Of a stretch of DNA of 64,000 nt, positions 17,400 to 25,718 are shown piece after piece. The notes beneath the pieces are model-generated. The model was given only the letters and a program-made list of their open reading frames with translations. It did not search any database and had not been told where the DNA came from. Numbering within the stretch: position 1 is the stretch's first letter; each line of letters opens with the position of its first letter. The position numbers were made by a program, and so were the translations under genes. Location: assembly GCF_007859395.1 (NCBI RefSeq), contig NZ_VOHD01000009.1:248001-312000 (forward strand), written 5' to 3'. The stretch comes from Planomicrobium sp. CPCC 101110. GTDB taxonomy: Bacteria; Bacillota; Bacilli; Bacillales_A; Planococcaceae.

Positions 17400-17589
17400 T
17401 TCCATTCCTCCTTTTCGGTTTTCGAAATATTTATAATTATACGAAAGCTTAAGGAGATAAGCTATAACATAATCAAAATTTTATTATTTTCTAATGCCCT
17501 TTTATTTTTTCCTGATACGGGTATAAAAGAAACAACTGTACTGACGCTTGCGCTCGATATTAGACTCTTACAAAGAATGGAGCCTGTCT

Positions 17590-18378
17590 ATGCCTCATGC
17601 GACTATAGAAAAATCTGTTTCTCTGTATTATGAAACTTATGGCACCGGATTGCCGATCGTGTTCATCCATCCACCGGTCATCGGCCAACGTGTTTTCAAG
17701 CACCAGAAAAGGCTTTCCGAACATTACCAGACCATCTTTTACGACCTTCGCGGCCACGGCCGGAGTTCAAAAGGAGAGGCTCCCTTATCCATCCTTCTTC
17801 TGGCCAATGATTTGAAAAAGTTGCTTGACGAAATCGGTGTAGAAAAAGCCGTCATCTGCGGTTTTTCCAATGGCGGGACCATCGCGCAGGAATTCGCTTT
17901 GCTGTATCCGGAACGAACCTCCGCTTTAATCCTAAGCGGAGGCTATCCTCGGGTGAACAGCCCGAACTTATATGGCTTGATCCGTTTTGCTATGCTGATG
18001 GCAAAGTTGCGGAAAGTTCCTTTCCTCGCTAAGCTCCAAGCCAAGACTCATAAATATTTTAAAGAAGATGAGCAGGATTTTTTCGCCTATGGAAAAAATG
18101 CAGATGCCGAAAAGGTTTATGAGTATTGCCAGGCGGGCCTCCACTATAATGCAAGCGGCTCCCTTTATCATTTGAAGATGCCTGTCTTATTGGTATATGG
18201 TTCGTTTGAGTTAACTATGCACCATTACCGGAAAGATTTTGAAAAAGTCGTTCCCCAAACCCAAGTTGAATATATAAAATGGGCTTCCCATCGAGTGCCG
18301 CCGCGTCATTTCCCTCAGTTCAACGGAGCCGTTTATAAATTTTTACAAAAACAAAACAAGCCATCTGCCCTGTCGTAA
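17590..18378 (+). CDS. Alpha/beta hydrolase
   Basis: Cytoplasmic alpha/beta-hydrolase of 262 aa. Oxyanion region PIVFIHPPVIGQRVF, substrate-side YDLRGHGRSSKGE, nucleophile elbow GFSNGG (Ser about residue 98), and C-terminal His in WASHRVPPRH. The usual acid after strand 7 (G--D) reads VYGSFELTMHH, so an Asp is not seen there and Glu may serve. The ATG at 17590 follows GGAG by 8 nt; a TTG 14 codons upstream is less likely. Divergent from the peptide-binding protein. Substrate unknown. Confidence 0.85.
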   Translation: MPHATIEKSVSLYYETYGTGLPIVFIHPPVIGQRVFKHQKRLSEHYQTIFYDLRGHGRSSKGEAPLSILLLANDLKKLLDEIGVEKAVICGFSNGGTIAQEFALLYPERTSALILSGGYPRVNSPNLYGLIRFAMLMAKLRKVPFLAKLQAKTHKYFKEDEQDFFAYGKNADAEKVYEYCQAGLHYNASGSLYHLKMPVLLVYGSFELTMHHYRKDFEKVVPQTQVEYIKWASHRVPPRHFPQFNGAVYKFLQKQNKPSALS

Positions 18379-18398
18379 AAGGGAGATGGCTTGTTTTC
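18354..18398. terminator. Bidirectional terminator between hydrolase gene and actP
   Basis: AAACAAGCCATCT pairs with AGATGGCTTGTTT, followed by T on the plus strand and preceded by A-rich sequence. The stop codon of the hydrolase lies in the loop. Confidence 0.8.
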
Positions 18399-18408
18399 TT
18401 TACACAGA

Positions 18409-19944
18409 TTAAAGTTGTCTGAAGCCGCCGGTATTGGCCCGGACTTTGACTTCGGAATATTTTCTGACGTCGCTTTCTTTTGAAAGCAGCGTGCCGACTA
18501 CTCCACCGATAAAGCCAAGTGGGATTGAGACAATCGCCGGGTTTGTCAGCGGGAAAATTGGTGTGCCTGTGATAATGGCTGCTCCCGCTTCCGGATTCAT
18601 AACACTCGGGCTGATCGATACAAGAACCAGGGCAGAGATTAAACCTGTAAAAATAGCCGCCATTGCTCCTGTTGTATTGAACTTTTTCCAAAAAATCGTG
18701 TAGACGATAACAGGCAGGTTCGCACTTGCCGCAATACAAAATGCCAATGATACCAGAAATGCCACATTCAAGCTTTGTGCAAAAACTGCCAATAAAATCG
18801 ACAATGCGGCGACTCCAACCGATGCATAACGGGCTGCCAGCATTTGCTGGCGCTCTGTGGCCTTTCCTTTTTTAATAATTTGCCCATAAATGTCGTGGGC
18901 AAACGCTGAAGCTCCTGATAGCACTAAGCCTGCTACAACCGCTAAGATAGTAGCAAAAGCGACCGCAGAAATGAATGACATCAAAATATCTCCGCCCAGC
19001 GCCTGAGCCAGCAGCGGTGCAGCCATGTTCCCTGCAGCATTTGTGCTGATGATCGTTTCTGAACCAACAAAAGCAGCAGCACCGAATCCAAGGAAAATTG
19101 TCATGACGTAGAAAATCCCGACAATCCAAGTTGCCCACATAACGGAACTTCTCGCAGTTTTTGCATCCCTCACTGTAAAGAAGCGCATTAGAATATGCGG
19201 CAAACCTGCTGTACCTAGTACTAATGCAAGCATTAGGGAAATGGTATCCAATGGAATCTTATACCTGACTCCAGGGTTCAAGAAAGCTTCCCCATGCGGA
19301 GTAGCCGTTTTCACTTGGGCGAACATTTCAAGGATACTGAAATCGAAACGCTGAAGCACCAAGAACGATAAAATTACCGTACCGACCATCAGGAGGACGG
19401 CTTTAATGATTTGAACCCAGCTTGTAGCCGTCATGCCTCCAAAAAGAACATAAATTGTCATCATTATCCCAACCAGCAAAACCGCCCATAGATATTCGAT
19501 CCCGAATAATAATTGAATAAGTGCGCCTGCTCCTACAAGCTGGGCAATCATGTAGAAAATAACAATTGTGATGGAACTTAGCGCCGCTGCTCCGCGCACT
19601 TTCTTCGCATTAAAACGGGCATTGATCATGTCCGCCAAGGTGAATTTCCCCAGGTTGCGAAGAGGCTCGGCCACAACGAACAATACAACCAAATAGGCTA
19701 CTAGATATCCAATGGAAAACAGAAATCCATCAAAACCGAACAACGCAATAGATCCTGCAATCCCTAAGAATGAAGCGGCCGACAAATAATCCCCCGCAAT
19801 CGCCATGCCGTTTTGCCAGCCTGTCAATCCGCCGCCAGCCGTATAAAAATCGCTGGTAGTGTTCGTACGCTTTGCAGCAAAATAAGTAATGACAAGGGTC
19901 ATCGCCACGATAATTAAAAAGATAATGATTACTGTAGCATTCAT
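18409..19944 (-). CDS. actP: Acetate/monocarboxylate:cation symporter (SSS family)
   Basis: Sodium:solute symporter of the ActP branch, 511 aa with about 13 TM segments. Family segments are TSDFYTAGGGLTGWQNGMAIAGDYLSAASFLGIAG (residues about 30-64; the Na-binding region) and ADMINARFNAKKVRGAAALS, and later LPHILMRFFTVRDAKTARSS. Its ATG follows AAGGAGG by 7 nt and overlaps the DUF485 gene by 4 nt. The DUF485-ActP pair is the standard acetate uptake unit (yjcH-actP in E. coli, ywcB-ywcA in Bacillus). A perfect cre inside the upstream gene predicts CcpA control. Confidence 0.93.
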   Translation of the reverse strand: MNATVIIIFLIIVAMTLVITYFAAKRTNTTSDFYTAGGGLTGWQNGMAIAGDYLSAASFLGIAGSIALFGFDGFLFSIGYLVAYLVVLFVVAEPLRNLGKFTLADMINARFNAKKVRGAAALSSITIVIFYMIAQLVGAGALIQLLFGIEYLWAVLLVGIMMTIYVLFGGMTATSWVQIIKAVLLMVGTVILSFLVLQRFDFSILEMFAQVKTATPHGEAFLNPGVRYKIPLDTISLMLALVLGTAGLPHILMRFFTVRDAKTARSSVMWATWIVGIFYVMTIFLGFGAAAFVGSETIISTNAAGNMAAPLLAQALGGDILMSFISAVAFATILAVVAGLVLSGASAFAHDIYGQIIKKGKATERQQMLAARYASVGVAALSILLAVFAQSLNVAFLVSLAFCIAASANLPVIVYTIFWKKFNTTGAMAAIFTGLISALVLVSISPSVMNPEAGAAIITGTPIFPLTNPAIVSIPLGFIGGVVGTLLSKESDVRKYSEVKVRANTGGFRQL

Positions 19945-20357
19945 CGATTTTCCTCCTTGTCATAATTGAATTCTTTTAAAGTTTTTGTAGCCATATCGTC
20001 GAATTTCTCCGCCCTTTTCATGTAAACGGTTACAAGAATCCATGTCATAGCGAATAATCCGAAAGCAAATACCCACACCCATGTGATATCCCCTACGAAA
20101 GCTTGATCCAGCCAATCGGTATAGGAAATAACAAAATTGAAAAGCAGATACAAACCTAAAAACAAGGCAATGACCGGTATCAAGAACGCCTTTTTCTTTT
20201 TCATCAAGTCTCTGAATCCAGCCGATGCTTCAATCGCATCAAAATCCGGCAGATTTTCTTTTCCAGCTTCCCCTTTAACAGTACCGCTCCCTTCACCGCG
20301 ATTTTTCCCTTTAGCCTGAACGGCACGCGCTTTGCCTCCTGCAACGGTTTTCGCCAA
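19941..20357 (-). CDS. DUF485 membrane protein (YjcH/YwcB-like)
   Basis: Two-TM partner of ActP-type symporters, 138 aa. A charged, basic N-terminal extension of about 45 residues (KTVAGGKARAVQAKGKNRGE) precedes the DUF485 core, ASAGFRDLMKKKKAFLIPVI then TWVWVFAFGLFAMTWILVTVYM, with two TM spans. The extension is longer than in E. coli YjcH. Start is a TTG at 20357 with AGAGGGG 8 nt upstream; an alternative GTG at 20366 abuts that site. The stop overlaps actP, so the two are co-translated. Confidence 0.85.
   Translation of the reverse strand: MAKTVAGGKARAVQAKGKNRGEGSGTVKGEAGKENLPDFDAIEASAGFRDLMKKKKAFLIPVIALFLGLYLLFNFVISYTDWLDQAFVGDITWVWVFAFGLFAMTWILVTVYMKRAEKFDDMATKTLKEFNYDKEENR
20021..20034. 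promoter_or_regulatory. Perfect cre site inside the DUF485 gene
   Basis: TGTAAACGGTTACA is a near-palindromic full match to the CcpA consensus TGWAANCGNTNWCA. It lies in the coding sequence about 320 nt from the start of the DUF485 gene, upstream of actP. Intragenic cre sites act as transcription roadblocks in Bacillus. Confidence 0.7.
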
Positions 20358-20401
20358 TAGTAACACCCCTCTTTTGATTTAATTTTCTGAATCTAAAAAC
20401 A

Positions 20402-20430
20402 ATTAAAACATGTATAATTTTACAAGTCAA
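20402..20430 (-). promoter_or_regulatory. SigA-type promoter of the DUF485-actP operon
   Basis: On the minus strand TTGACT (20425-20430), 17-nt spacer and TTTAAT (20402-20407), placed about 45 nt upstream of the TTG start. Each hexamer misses the consensus by one base. Confidence 0.65.
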
Positions 20431-20439
20431 TAAAATAAG

Positions 20440-20453
20440 ATACCGTTCGGTAT
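20440..20453. promoter_or_regulatory. Palindromic operator next to the actP operon promoter
   Basis: ATACCGTTCGGTAT is a 6-2-6 perfect inverted repeat beginning 10 bp upstream of the -35 hexamer. The shape (TACCG--CGGTA) is common for TetR-family regulators. No regulator gene is adjacent. Confidence 0.5.
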
Positions 20454-20491
20454 GATAATTTCCCTTGTGCTTATTTTGGTTCTTCTGTAAT

Positions 20492-20536
20492 AAAAAATGC
20501 TCCCCTTCATTAAATAATTGAAGAGGAGCCTTTTTA
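20492..20536 (-). terminator. Terminator of the DASS symporter gene
   Basis: On the minus strand GCTCCTCTTCA pairs with TGAAGGGGAGC, followed by ATTTTTTA. It lies about 40 nt beyond the stop codon; the plus-strand side also ends in CTTTTT. Confidence 0.8.
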
Positions 20537-20571
20537 TTTGTCAAACTGCCAACTGCCGCATCTTGCTCATT

Positions 20572-21999
20572 TTACCAAAGGCCCAGCAATTTCCACCAAA
20601 GCCCTCCAGCGCCTATCCATACCACAATGTGGATGACGGAGATGATAAACCCAAGCATCCACCATTTCTGCTGGCTGACGTAGCCGCTTCCGAAAAAGAC
20701 CGGCGCAGGACCAGCCCCATAATGGGTCAGACAGCCAAACAAGTTGCTGAAGAACGCCAGAATCAAAGCGGAAAGAAGAGGCGGTGCCCCGGCCGCTACG
20801 ATAACTGTTAAAAACGCCGCGTACATGGCACTGACATGCGCAGTATTGCTCGCGAAAAAGTAATGGGAATAAAAATAGACGATTGCCAATACAATCAAAG
20901 CAGTCATCCATGATAATTGGCTTGCAGATTCCTGCATCAACCCGCTGAACCAAGGAATCATCCCCAATTCGTTCAAGTAGGTTGCCATCATAACCAGTAC
21001 AGCAAACCAGACAAGTGTATCCCATGCCCCTTGTTCTTTTTTAATGTCCGACCAAGTAAGAACTTGCGTCAGCAAAAGAACACATAGGCCTACAAATGCA
21101 CTGGTAGTGGCGCTAATATCAAAACGGGCGCCAAAGATCCAAAGAACGAGCAACAAGACGAACACGCCTATCATAAACTTTTCTTCCCGTTTAAGCGGAC
21201 CCATTTCTTTCAATTTGCGTCCGGCGATATCTGCAGCTTCCGGCGTCTCTTTCAACTCCGGCGGATAAAGCTTGTAAATGACCAAAGGAATAATAAAAAG
21301 GCTAATCAGGCCAGGCACAATTGCCGCCAGCGCCCATCCGCCCCATGTAATAGTTACACCTGTAATGTCTTGCGTGATTTGAACCGCTAATGGATTGGCA
21401 GCCATCGCAGTTACAAACATAGCAGAAGTGATCATATCGCCTTGGAAGGAAACTTTCGTCAAAAAGGCTCCGACTCTGCGCTCCGTTCCATCGCCTACCC
21501 GTGAATCGTATGTTTCGGAAAGTGAACGGATGATCGGAAAAATAATGCCGCCGGCGCGTGCTGTATTGGATGGCATTGCAGGTGCCAGGATAAGATCACT
21601 GAAAAGCATTGAATAAGACAATCCCAATGTTTTTTTCCCGAAAAGCCGGACAAAAATATAGGCGATTCTAGTCCCGAGCCCTGTTTTGATAAACCCGCGG
21701 GAAATAAAGAACGCGATAACAATCAACCAAATTGTGGTGTTTTGAAAACCGCTCAATGATTCTTCCAGCGTCAAGGTTTTCGTCAAGACGATAAGCGTTA
21801 AAGCAATGATAGCTGTACTGCCCATCGGCACCGGCTTAATAACCAAAGCTACTATAGTTGCCACAAAAATGCCGAATAAATGCCAAGCTTCTTCATTCAG
21901 CGCGGAAGGCGCTGGTATAAACCACAATGCGAGGCCGATCGCCACGCAAATTAAAAGGGAGCGCCAATTTACTTCTCCCTGTTTTTTCTCTGTAGGCAC
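20572..21999 (-). CDS. DASS-family dicarboxylate/anion:sodium symporter
   Basis: Divalent anion:Na+ symporter (SLC13/CitT/YflS type), 475 aa with about 12 TM segments. Recognisable pieces are KPVPMGSTAIIALTLIVL, SGFQNTTIWLIVIAFFISRG (the N-terminal SNT-like motif region), LAPAMPSNTARAGGIIFPII and, in the second half, FFASNTAHVSAMYAAFL. Start GTG at 21999 with AGGGGG 9 nt upstream. Substrate is probably malate, succinate or 2-oxoglutarate but cannot be distinguished. It precedes the DUF485-actP operon with its own terminator. Confidence 0.88.
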   Translation of the reverse strand: MPTEKKQGEVNWRSLLICVAIGLALWFIPAPSALNEEAWHLFGIFVATIVALVIKPVPMGSTAIIALTLIVLTKTLTLEESLSGFQNTTIWLIVIAFFISRGFIKTGLGTRIAYIFVRLFGKKTLGLSYSMLFSDLILAPAMPSNTARAGGIIFPIIRSLSETYDSRVGDGTERRVGAFLTKVSFQGDMITSAMFVTAMAANPLAVQITQDITGVTITWGGWALAAIVPGLISLFIIPLVIYKLYPPELKETPEAADIAGRKLKEMGPLKREEKFMIGVFVLLLVLWIFGARFDISATTSAFVGLCVLLLTQVLTWSDIKKEQGAWDTLVWFAVLVMMATYLNELGMIPWFSGLMQESASQLSWMTALIVLAIVYFYSHYFFASNTAHVSAMYAAFLTVIVAAGAPPLLSALILAFFSNLFGCLTHYGAGPAPVFFGSGYVSQQKWWMLGFIISVIHIVVWIGAGGLWWKLLGLW

Positions 22000-22077
22000 T
22001 GCTGTCTTCCCCCTCTATAATCTGTCAACTTCTTGATAAAGAAGCAAAGATTTATGAACTCCATAAACCCTTATAGA

Positions 22078-23049
22078 TTATACGCCTCCCCTATTGCCAT
22101 GTCCAAAGAATTGTTCAACCTTTTCTAAGGCATCTAGTTCAAGCAAACCGTTTCCTTCTGCGGTTTTCGGATAGCCAAGCGGCACAGTCCGCCGAACAAG
22201 CTGAGCGTACAATTCCGCTTCTGTCAATTTTCGGACATATTCCTTTTCCGCAATGGTTTTGATCAATGCCAATGCACCCGAAATATGGGGCGTCGCCATC
22301 GATGTTCCCGACAAACTGGCATACTGGCCGTTCAGATAAGCGGATTGTATATTGACTCCTGGTGCAACAAGATCAATTTCATCATTTGTATTGCTGAATG
22401 AAGCAATTTTTCGGTTAAAATCAATAGCCCCTACTTGAATAACTTCCCTGTAAGCGCCAGGATAAGCTAATTCGTCGGTATCCGGGCTGTCATCTCCTTC
22501 ATTGCCGGCAGCGCAGACAACCGGAATTCCCGCAGCCACTGCGCGCTTGATCGCTTCATGAAGCTCCGGCACATCATCCGGGCCCCCTAGGGACATGGAA
22601 ATAACAGTGGTCTTCTCGCCGTTCGGCCCTGTCCAATCAATGGCATAATGGATGCCTTCGATAATGCCTGCATAATCACCGCTGCCTTGGGCGTCCAGCA
22701 CTTTTAAAATGAGCAGTTGCGCTTCAGGCGCCACTCCCGCTATACCGCCCTCCCTTAAAGAAGCGGCAGCCGTGCCGGCAACATGGGTGCCATGGCCATT
22801 ATTGTCTTCGAAATTCGCTTCATCATCATTATAGTCTGGCGTGAAATTCCGTCCGGCAACAATCCGGGCCTCCAAATCGGGATGATTGGATTGGCAACCG
22901 GTGTCAAGAATTGCAATAACATTGCCTTTTCCATTATCCGCTTTCTCCCAAACTTCCGGGGCCTTGATCATCCGGACTCCTTCCGGAATTTGCGGGGCCA
23001 CAGCCGTTATTTCTTCAATCCGATAAGGAATAAGATGGATTCTGTTCAT
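22078..23049 (-). CDS. isp: Intracellular subtilisin-like serine protease
   Basis: S8 peptidase without signal peptide, 323 aa, as in Bacillus IspA. The N-terminal extension contains LIPY (residues 6-9), the motif that blocks the active site in intracellular subtilisins until cleaved. Catalytic triad: Asp49 (AILDTGCQ), His86 (NNGHGTHVAGT) and Ser in SLSGTSMATPH; the oxyanion Asn is in PVVCAAGNEGDD. It acts in the cytoplasm on misfolded or surplus proteins, mostly in stationary phase (family knowledge). AAGGAGGGGG precedes the ATG. Confidence 0.93.
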   Translation of the reverse strand: MNRIHLIPYRIEEITAVAPQIPEGVRMIKAPEVWEKADNGKGNVIAILDTGCQSNHPDLEARIVAGRNFTPDYNDDEANFEDNNGHGTHVAGTAAASLREGGIAGVAPEAQLLILKVLDAQGSGDYAGIIEGIHYAIDWTGPNGEKTTVISMSLGGPDDVPELHEAIKRAVAAGIPVVCAAGNEGDDSPDTDELAYPGAYREVIQVGAIDFNRKIASFSNTNDEIDLVAPGVNIQSAYLNGQYASLSGTSMATPHISGALALIKTIAEKEYVRKLTEAELYAQLVRRTVPLGYPKTAEGNGLLELDALEKVEQFFGHGNRGGV

Positions 23050-23207
23050 TTTTCCCCCTCCTTGATTTGAAGCAAAATCTTTTGCTTCTTTTCTTACCCT
23101 TCTCTTCCCGGTTTTTCTTTTTCTGAAAACTTTTTATGGATATCTGGCAATTATTAACACTGAATGGCATGATAAGAATTAAAAAGGATGGAAGTGGAGG
23201 GCTTGCG

Positions 23208-23615
23208 ATGGCCATACATTATGAAAACGGTTTGCCTGAAAAAGAAGCTTTTTTCTCTTTGTTTGAAACAACCGGCTGGAATGCTAAATACAGCTTTACA
23301 GCGAACGAATTGGAGATAGCCGTCAGCAACAGCTATTTTATAGTCTGCGCCTATAGCGGCGCAAAGCTGGTCGGTACCGGACGCATCATCTCAGATGGAA
23401 TTTACCAGACTTTGATTGGTGATATGATTGTCCACCCGGATTATCAAAACCAAGGCATTGGAAGTGAAATACTGGCCGCGCTTATCGCAAAATGCCAAAA
23501 AGACGGCATGAAGCAGATCCAATTGACGAGCGCTAAAGGAAAAATGGGGTTTTACAAAAAGTTCGGTTTTGAAGCACGTCCCGCCGATGCAGCCGGCATG
23601 CAAAAACACCTATAA
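23208..23615 (+). CDS. GNAT-family N-acetyltransferase
   Basis: 135-aa GNAT with the acetyl-CoA pyrophosphate-binding motif A HPDYQNQGIGSEILAALI (Q-x-x-G-x-G form), preceded by IGDMIVHPDYQ and followed by LTSAKGKMGFYKKFGFEARP. The ATG at 23208 follows GGAGG by 7 nt; the upstream extension of 24 codons has no site. Acceptor unknown. Stand-alone gene, divergent from the intracellular protease. Confidence 0.85.
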   Translation: MAIHYENGLPEKEAFFSLFETTGWNAKYSFTANELEIAVSNSYFIVCAYSGAKLVGTGRIISDGIYQTLIGDMIVHPDYQNQGIGSEILAALIAKCQKDGMKQIQLTSAKGKMGFYKKFGFEARPADAAGMQKHL

Positions 23616-23891
23616 TTCCTCATATGCTCATGCACCTTCTATAAATTATACTTATTTAAGGTCAAACAATTACGAGAGAGCAAAAGTACAGTAATCCCGT
23701 TGTTTACAGTTGCCTCCCGCCTGTGCGCGACTGCTGCATCCCTTGGCAAATCGCAATGCTCCTGCCTTACGGGCGCGCTATTTGTATGATGAAGAAAAGT
23801 GGCGTTAAACCGTCTATAAAAGATTCTTTGCTTTCAGGTTTTTAATTGCCGTTACAGTTCACCAAAGCAACTGGAAAAGAGGAAACAGAAG
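23616..23891. other. Intergenic stretch, nothing recognised
   Basis: About 275 nt without a supported gene. The middle part (23700-23780) is GC-richer than the flanks (GCCTCCCGCCTGTGCGCGAC) and may be a decayed repeat or gene fragment, but no match is recognised. Confidence 0.3.
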
Positions 23892-24941
23892 ATGAAGAAG
23901 AAATGGATGATTTACGGAGCAAGCGGCTATACAGGGGATTTGATCGCGCATGAAGCGGCAAAACGCGGCATGTCGCCTGTTCTGGGTGGCCGCAGCGAAG
24001 AAAATCTTTTGCCTCTCGCCATCAAATTGAAATTGGAAGTTCGGGAATTCCCGATTGATGCCCATGCTTACAAATTTCTTGAAGACATTGATTTGGTGCT
24101 TCACTGTGCAGGGCCTTTCAGCAACACAAGCGCCCCTATGATCGAGGCCTGCATCTCAGCTAAAACGCATTATTTGGATATCACAGGCGAAATCACCGTG
24201 TTCGAGCATACACAAGCAAAAAACCGCCCGGCAAAAGAGCAGGGCGTCATTTTATGTTCCGGCGTGGGATTTGATGTCATTCCAACCGACTGCATTGCGC
24301 TAAAACTAAAAGAACTGCTGCCGGACGCCACTCATCTGTCTCTCGGCTTCGATTCGGATTCCGGGATATCGCCAGGGACCATGAAAACAATAATTCAGGG
24401 GCTTGGCTCAGGAAGCGCCGAAAGACGGAACGGAGCGTTGGTTCCAGTGCCGCTTGGAAGCCAGCGCCGCACCATCGACTTTGGCCGGGGCGCTCGATCC
24501 GCAATGGGCATCCCATGGGGTGATGTATCGACGGCATTCCATACAACCGGCATCCCGAACATTTCCACCTGGATTCCAATGGCGAAGCACCGAATTACGG
24601 GGGCGCGCTTGCTTGCCGGATTTGGTCCAGCCCTTGCCTCTTCTTTCATGCAAAAAAAATTAGCGGCTTGGGTCGACCGACATATCAGCGGCCCTGATGA
24701 AACGCTGCGGTCCAGTGCCCCCGCTTATGTGTGGGGAGAAGCGCGGAATGCCGCAGGCAAAGTGAAGACTGTCCGGATCCAGACCGCCAATGTGTATGAC
24801 CTCACGATATACGGTTCGCTTGCTGTAGTGGAAAAATTGCTTAGCGCCCATTACGGAGGCGGAAGTTTTACACCTGCCGGCCTTTTCGGTCCCCATCTGA
24901 TTGAAGAGCTGCCCGGATCCGGAAACTTTCAAATCGATTAA
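23892..24941 (+). CDS. Saccharopine dehydrogenase-like / trans-acting enoyl reductase-family protein
   Basis: 349-aa NAD(P)-binding protein. The Rossmann start MIYGASGYTGDLIAHEAAKR and GGRSEENLLPLAIKL are typical of the saccharopine dehydrogenase NADP domain shared by enoyl-reductase-like proteins. Further pieces are LVLHCAGPFSNTSAPMIEAC, YLDITGEITVFEH and CSGVGFDVIPTDCIALKL. The substrate is unknown; members range from lipid enoyl reductases to uncharacterised oxidoreductases. AAAGAGG precedes the ATG. Single gene with a strong terminator. Confidence 0.82.
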   Translation: MKKKWMIYGASGYTGDLIAHEAAKRGMSPVLGGRSEENLLPLAIKLKLEVREFPIDAHAYKFLEDIDLVLHCAGPFSNTSAPMIEACISAKTHYLDITGEITVFEHTQAKNRPAKEQGVILCSGVGFDVIPTDCIALKLKELLPDATHLSLGFDSDSGISPGTMKTIIQGLGSGSAERRNGALVPVPLGSQRRTIDFGRGARSAMGIPWGDVSTAFHTTGIPNISTWIPMAKHRITGARLLAGFGPALASSFMQKKLAAWVDRHISGPDETLRSSAPAYVWGEARNAAGKVKTVRIQTANVYDLTIYGSLAVVEKLLSAHYGGGSFTPAGLFGPHLIEELPGSGNFQID

Positions 24942-24978
24942 AAAAGCTGGCCCGCCTGTTTTGGCGGGTCAGCTTTTT
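24939..24978. terminator. Bidirectional terminator
   Basis: AAAAAGCTGGCCCGCC-tgtttt-GGCGGGTCAGCTTTTT between the dehydrogenase-like gene and convergent fetB. Confidence 0.9.
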
Positions 24979-25718
24979 AGCAGTTGCATCCGTTGGTTGA
25001 ACAAAGTCGGATAAGATAAAAACCCGAGCATTACACTGGTGACAGCAGCAGTCGTCAATAGTAAAAACATGATAAGCAATTGAAACTGCACTGCTTGGAT
25101 CGGATCTGCACCAGCAATTATTTGGCCGCTCATCATTCCCGGCAACTGGACAAGCCCTACCGTTTTTTGGCTTTCGATCGTCGGAATCATGCTCGCTTTG
25201 ATGGAATGCATCAACTGATTATGTATTGCTTGTTTTGGCGTTCCTCCGAGCGACAGGATGAGTTCCGTTTTATCCTGATGCGTTTCGACTTCCGCAGTAA
25301 AGCGATTCAGAAATAAGATCGCCAGGACCATGGAGTTTCCTATGACCATCCCGCTGATTGAGATGATATATTGGGCAGTTGGCGGCGTAATTCCGAAACC
25401 AAGCAGCACACTTTGCGTCAGCACCTCCACAAACACGAGCGTTACAGCGACTTTCCATATGATGCCTTTGATTGCGGCGCCTTTTTTTTGGGCGTTATGC
25501 GTTGCTGCAACAATCATCAACGTGACCATCAAAAAAATATACAGCAAACTTTCAGAATCAAAGACAAATTTTAAAATATAGCCGACCGCTAACAGCTGAA
25601 CAATAGAACGCGCCGTCGCGATTACGGTATCCCTTTCCAATCCGAGGTGCAACGTTTTTGAAAGCAGGAGCGGCAAAGCAACAAAAATCAATGTAAGCGA
25701 TAATGTCCAATAACTCAT
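24969..25718 (-). CDS. fetB: ABC iron exporter permease FetB-like (YbbM)
   Basis: Permease of the UPF0014/FetB family, 249 aa with about six or seven TM segments. Family segments are SISGMVIGNSMVLAILFLNR and LSLGGTPKQAIHNQLMHSIKASMIPTIE, then VQLPGMMSGQIIAGADPIQA. In E. coli FetAB exports iron and gives peroxide resistance. The ATG overlaps the fetA stop as ATGA. The location next to a PerR-boxed ferritin gene supports a role in iron homeostasis. Confidence 0.88.
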   Translation of the reverse strand: MSYWTLSLTLIFVALPLLLSKTLHLGLERDTVIATARSIVQLLAVGYILKFVFDSESLLYIFLMVTLMIVAATHNAQKKGAAIKGIIWKVAVTLVFVEVLTQSVLLGFGITPPTAQYIISISGMVIGNSMVLAILFLNRFTAEVETHQDKTELILSLGGTPKQAIHNQLMHSIKASMIPTIESQKTVGLVQLPGMMSGQIIAGADPIQAVQFQLLIMFLLLTTAAVTSVMLGFLSYPTLFNQRMQLLKS

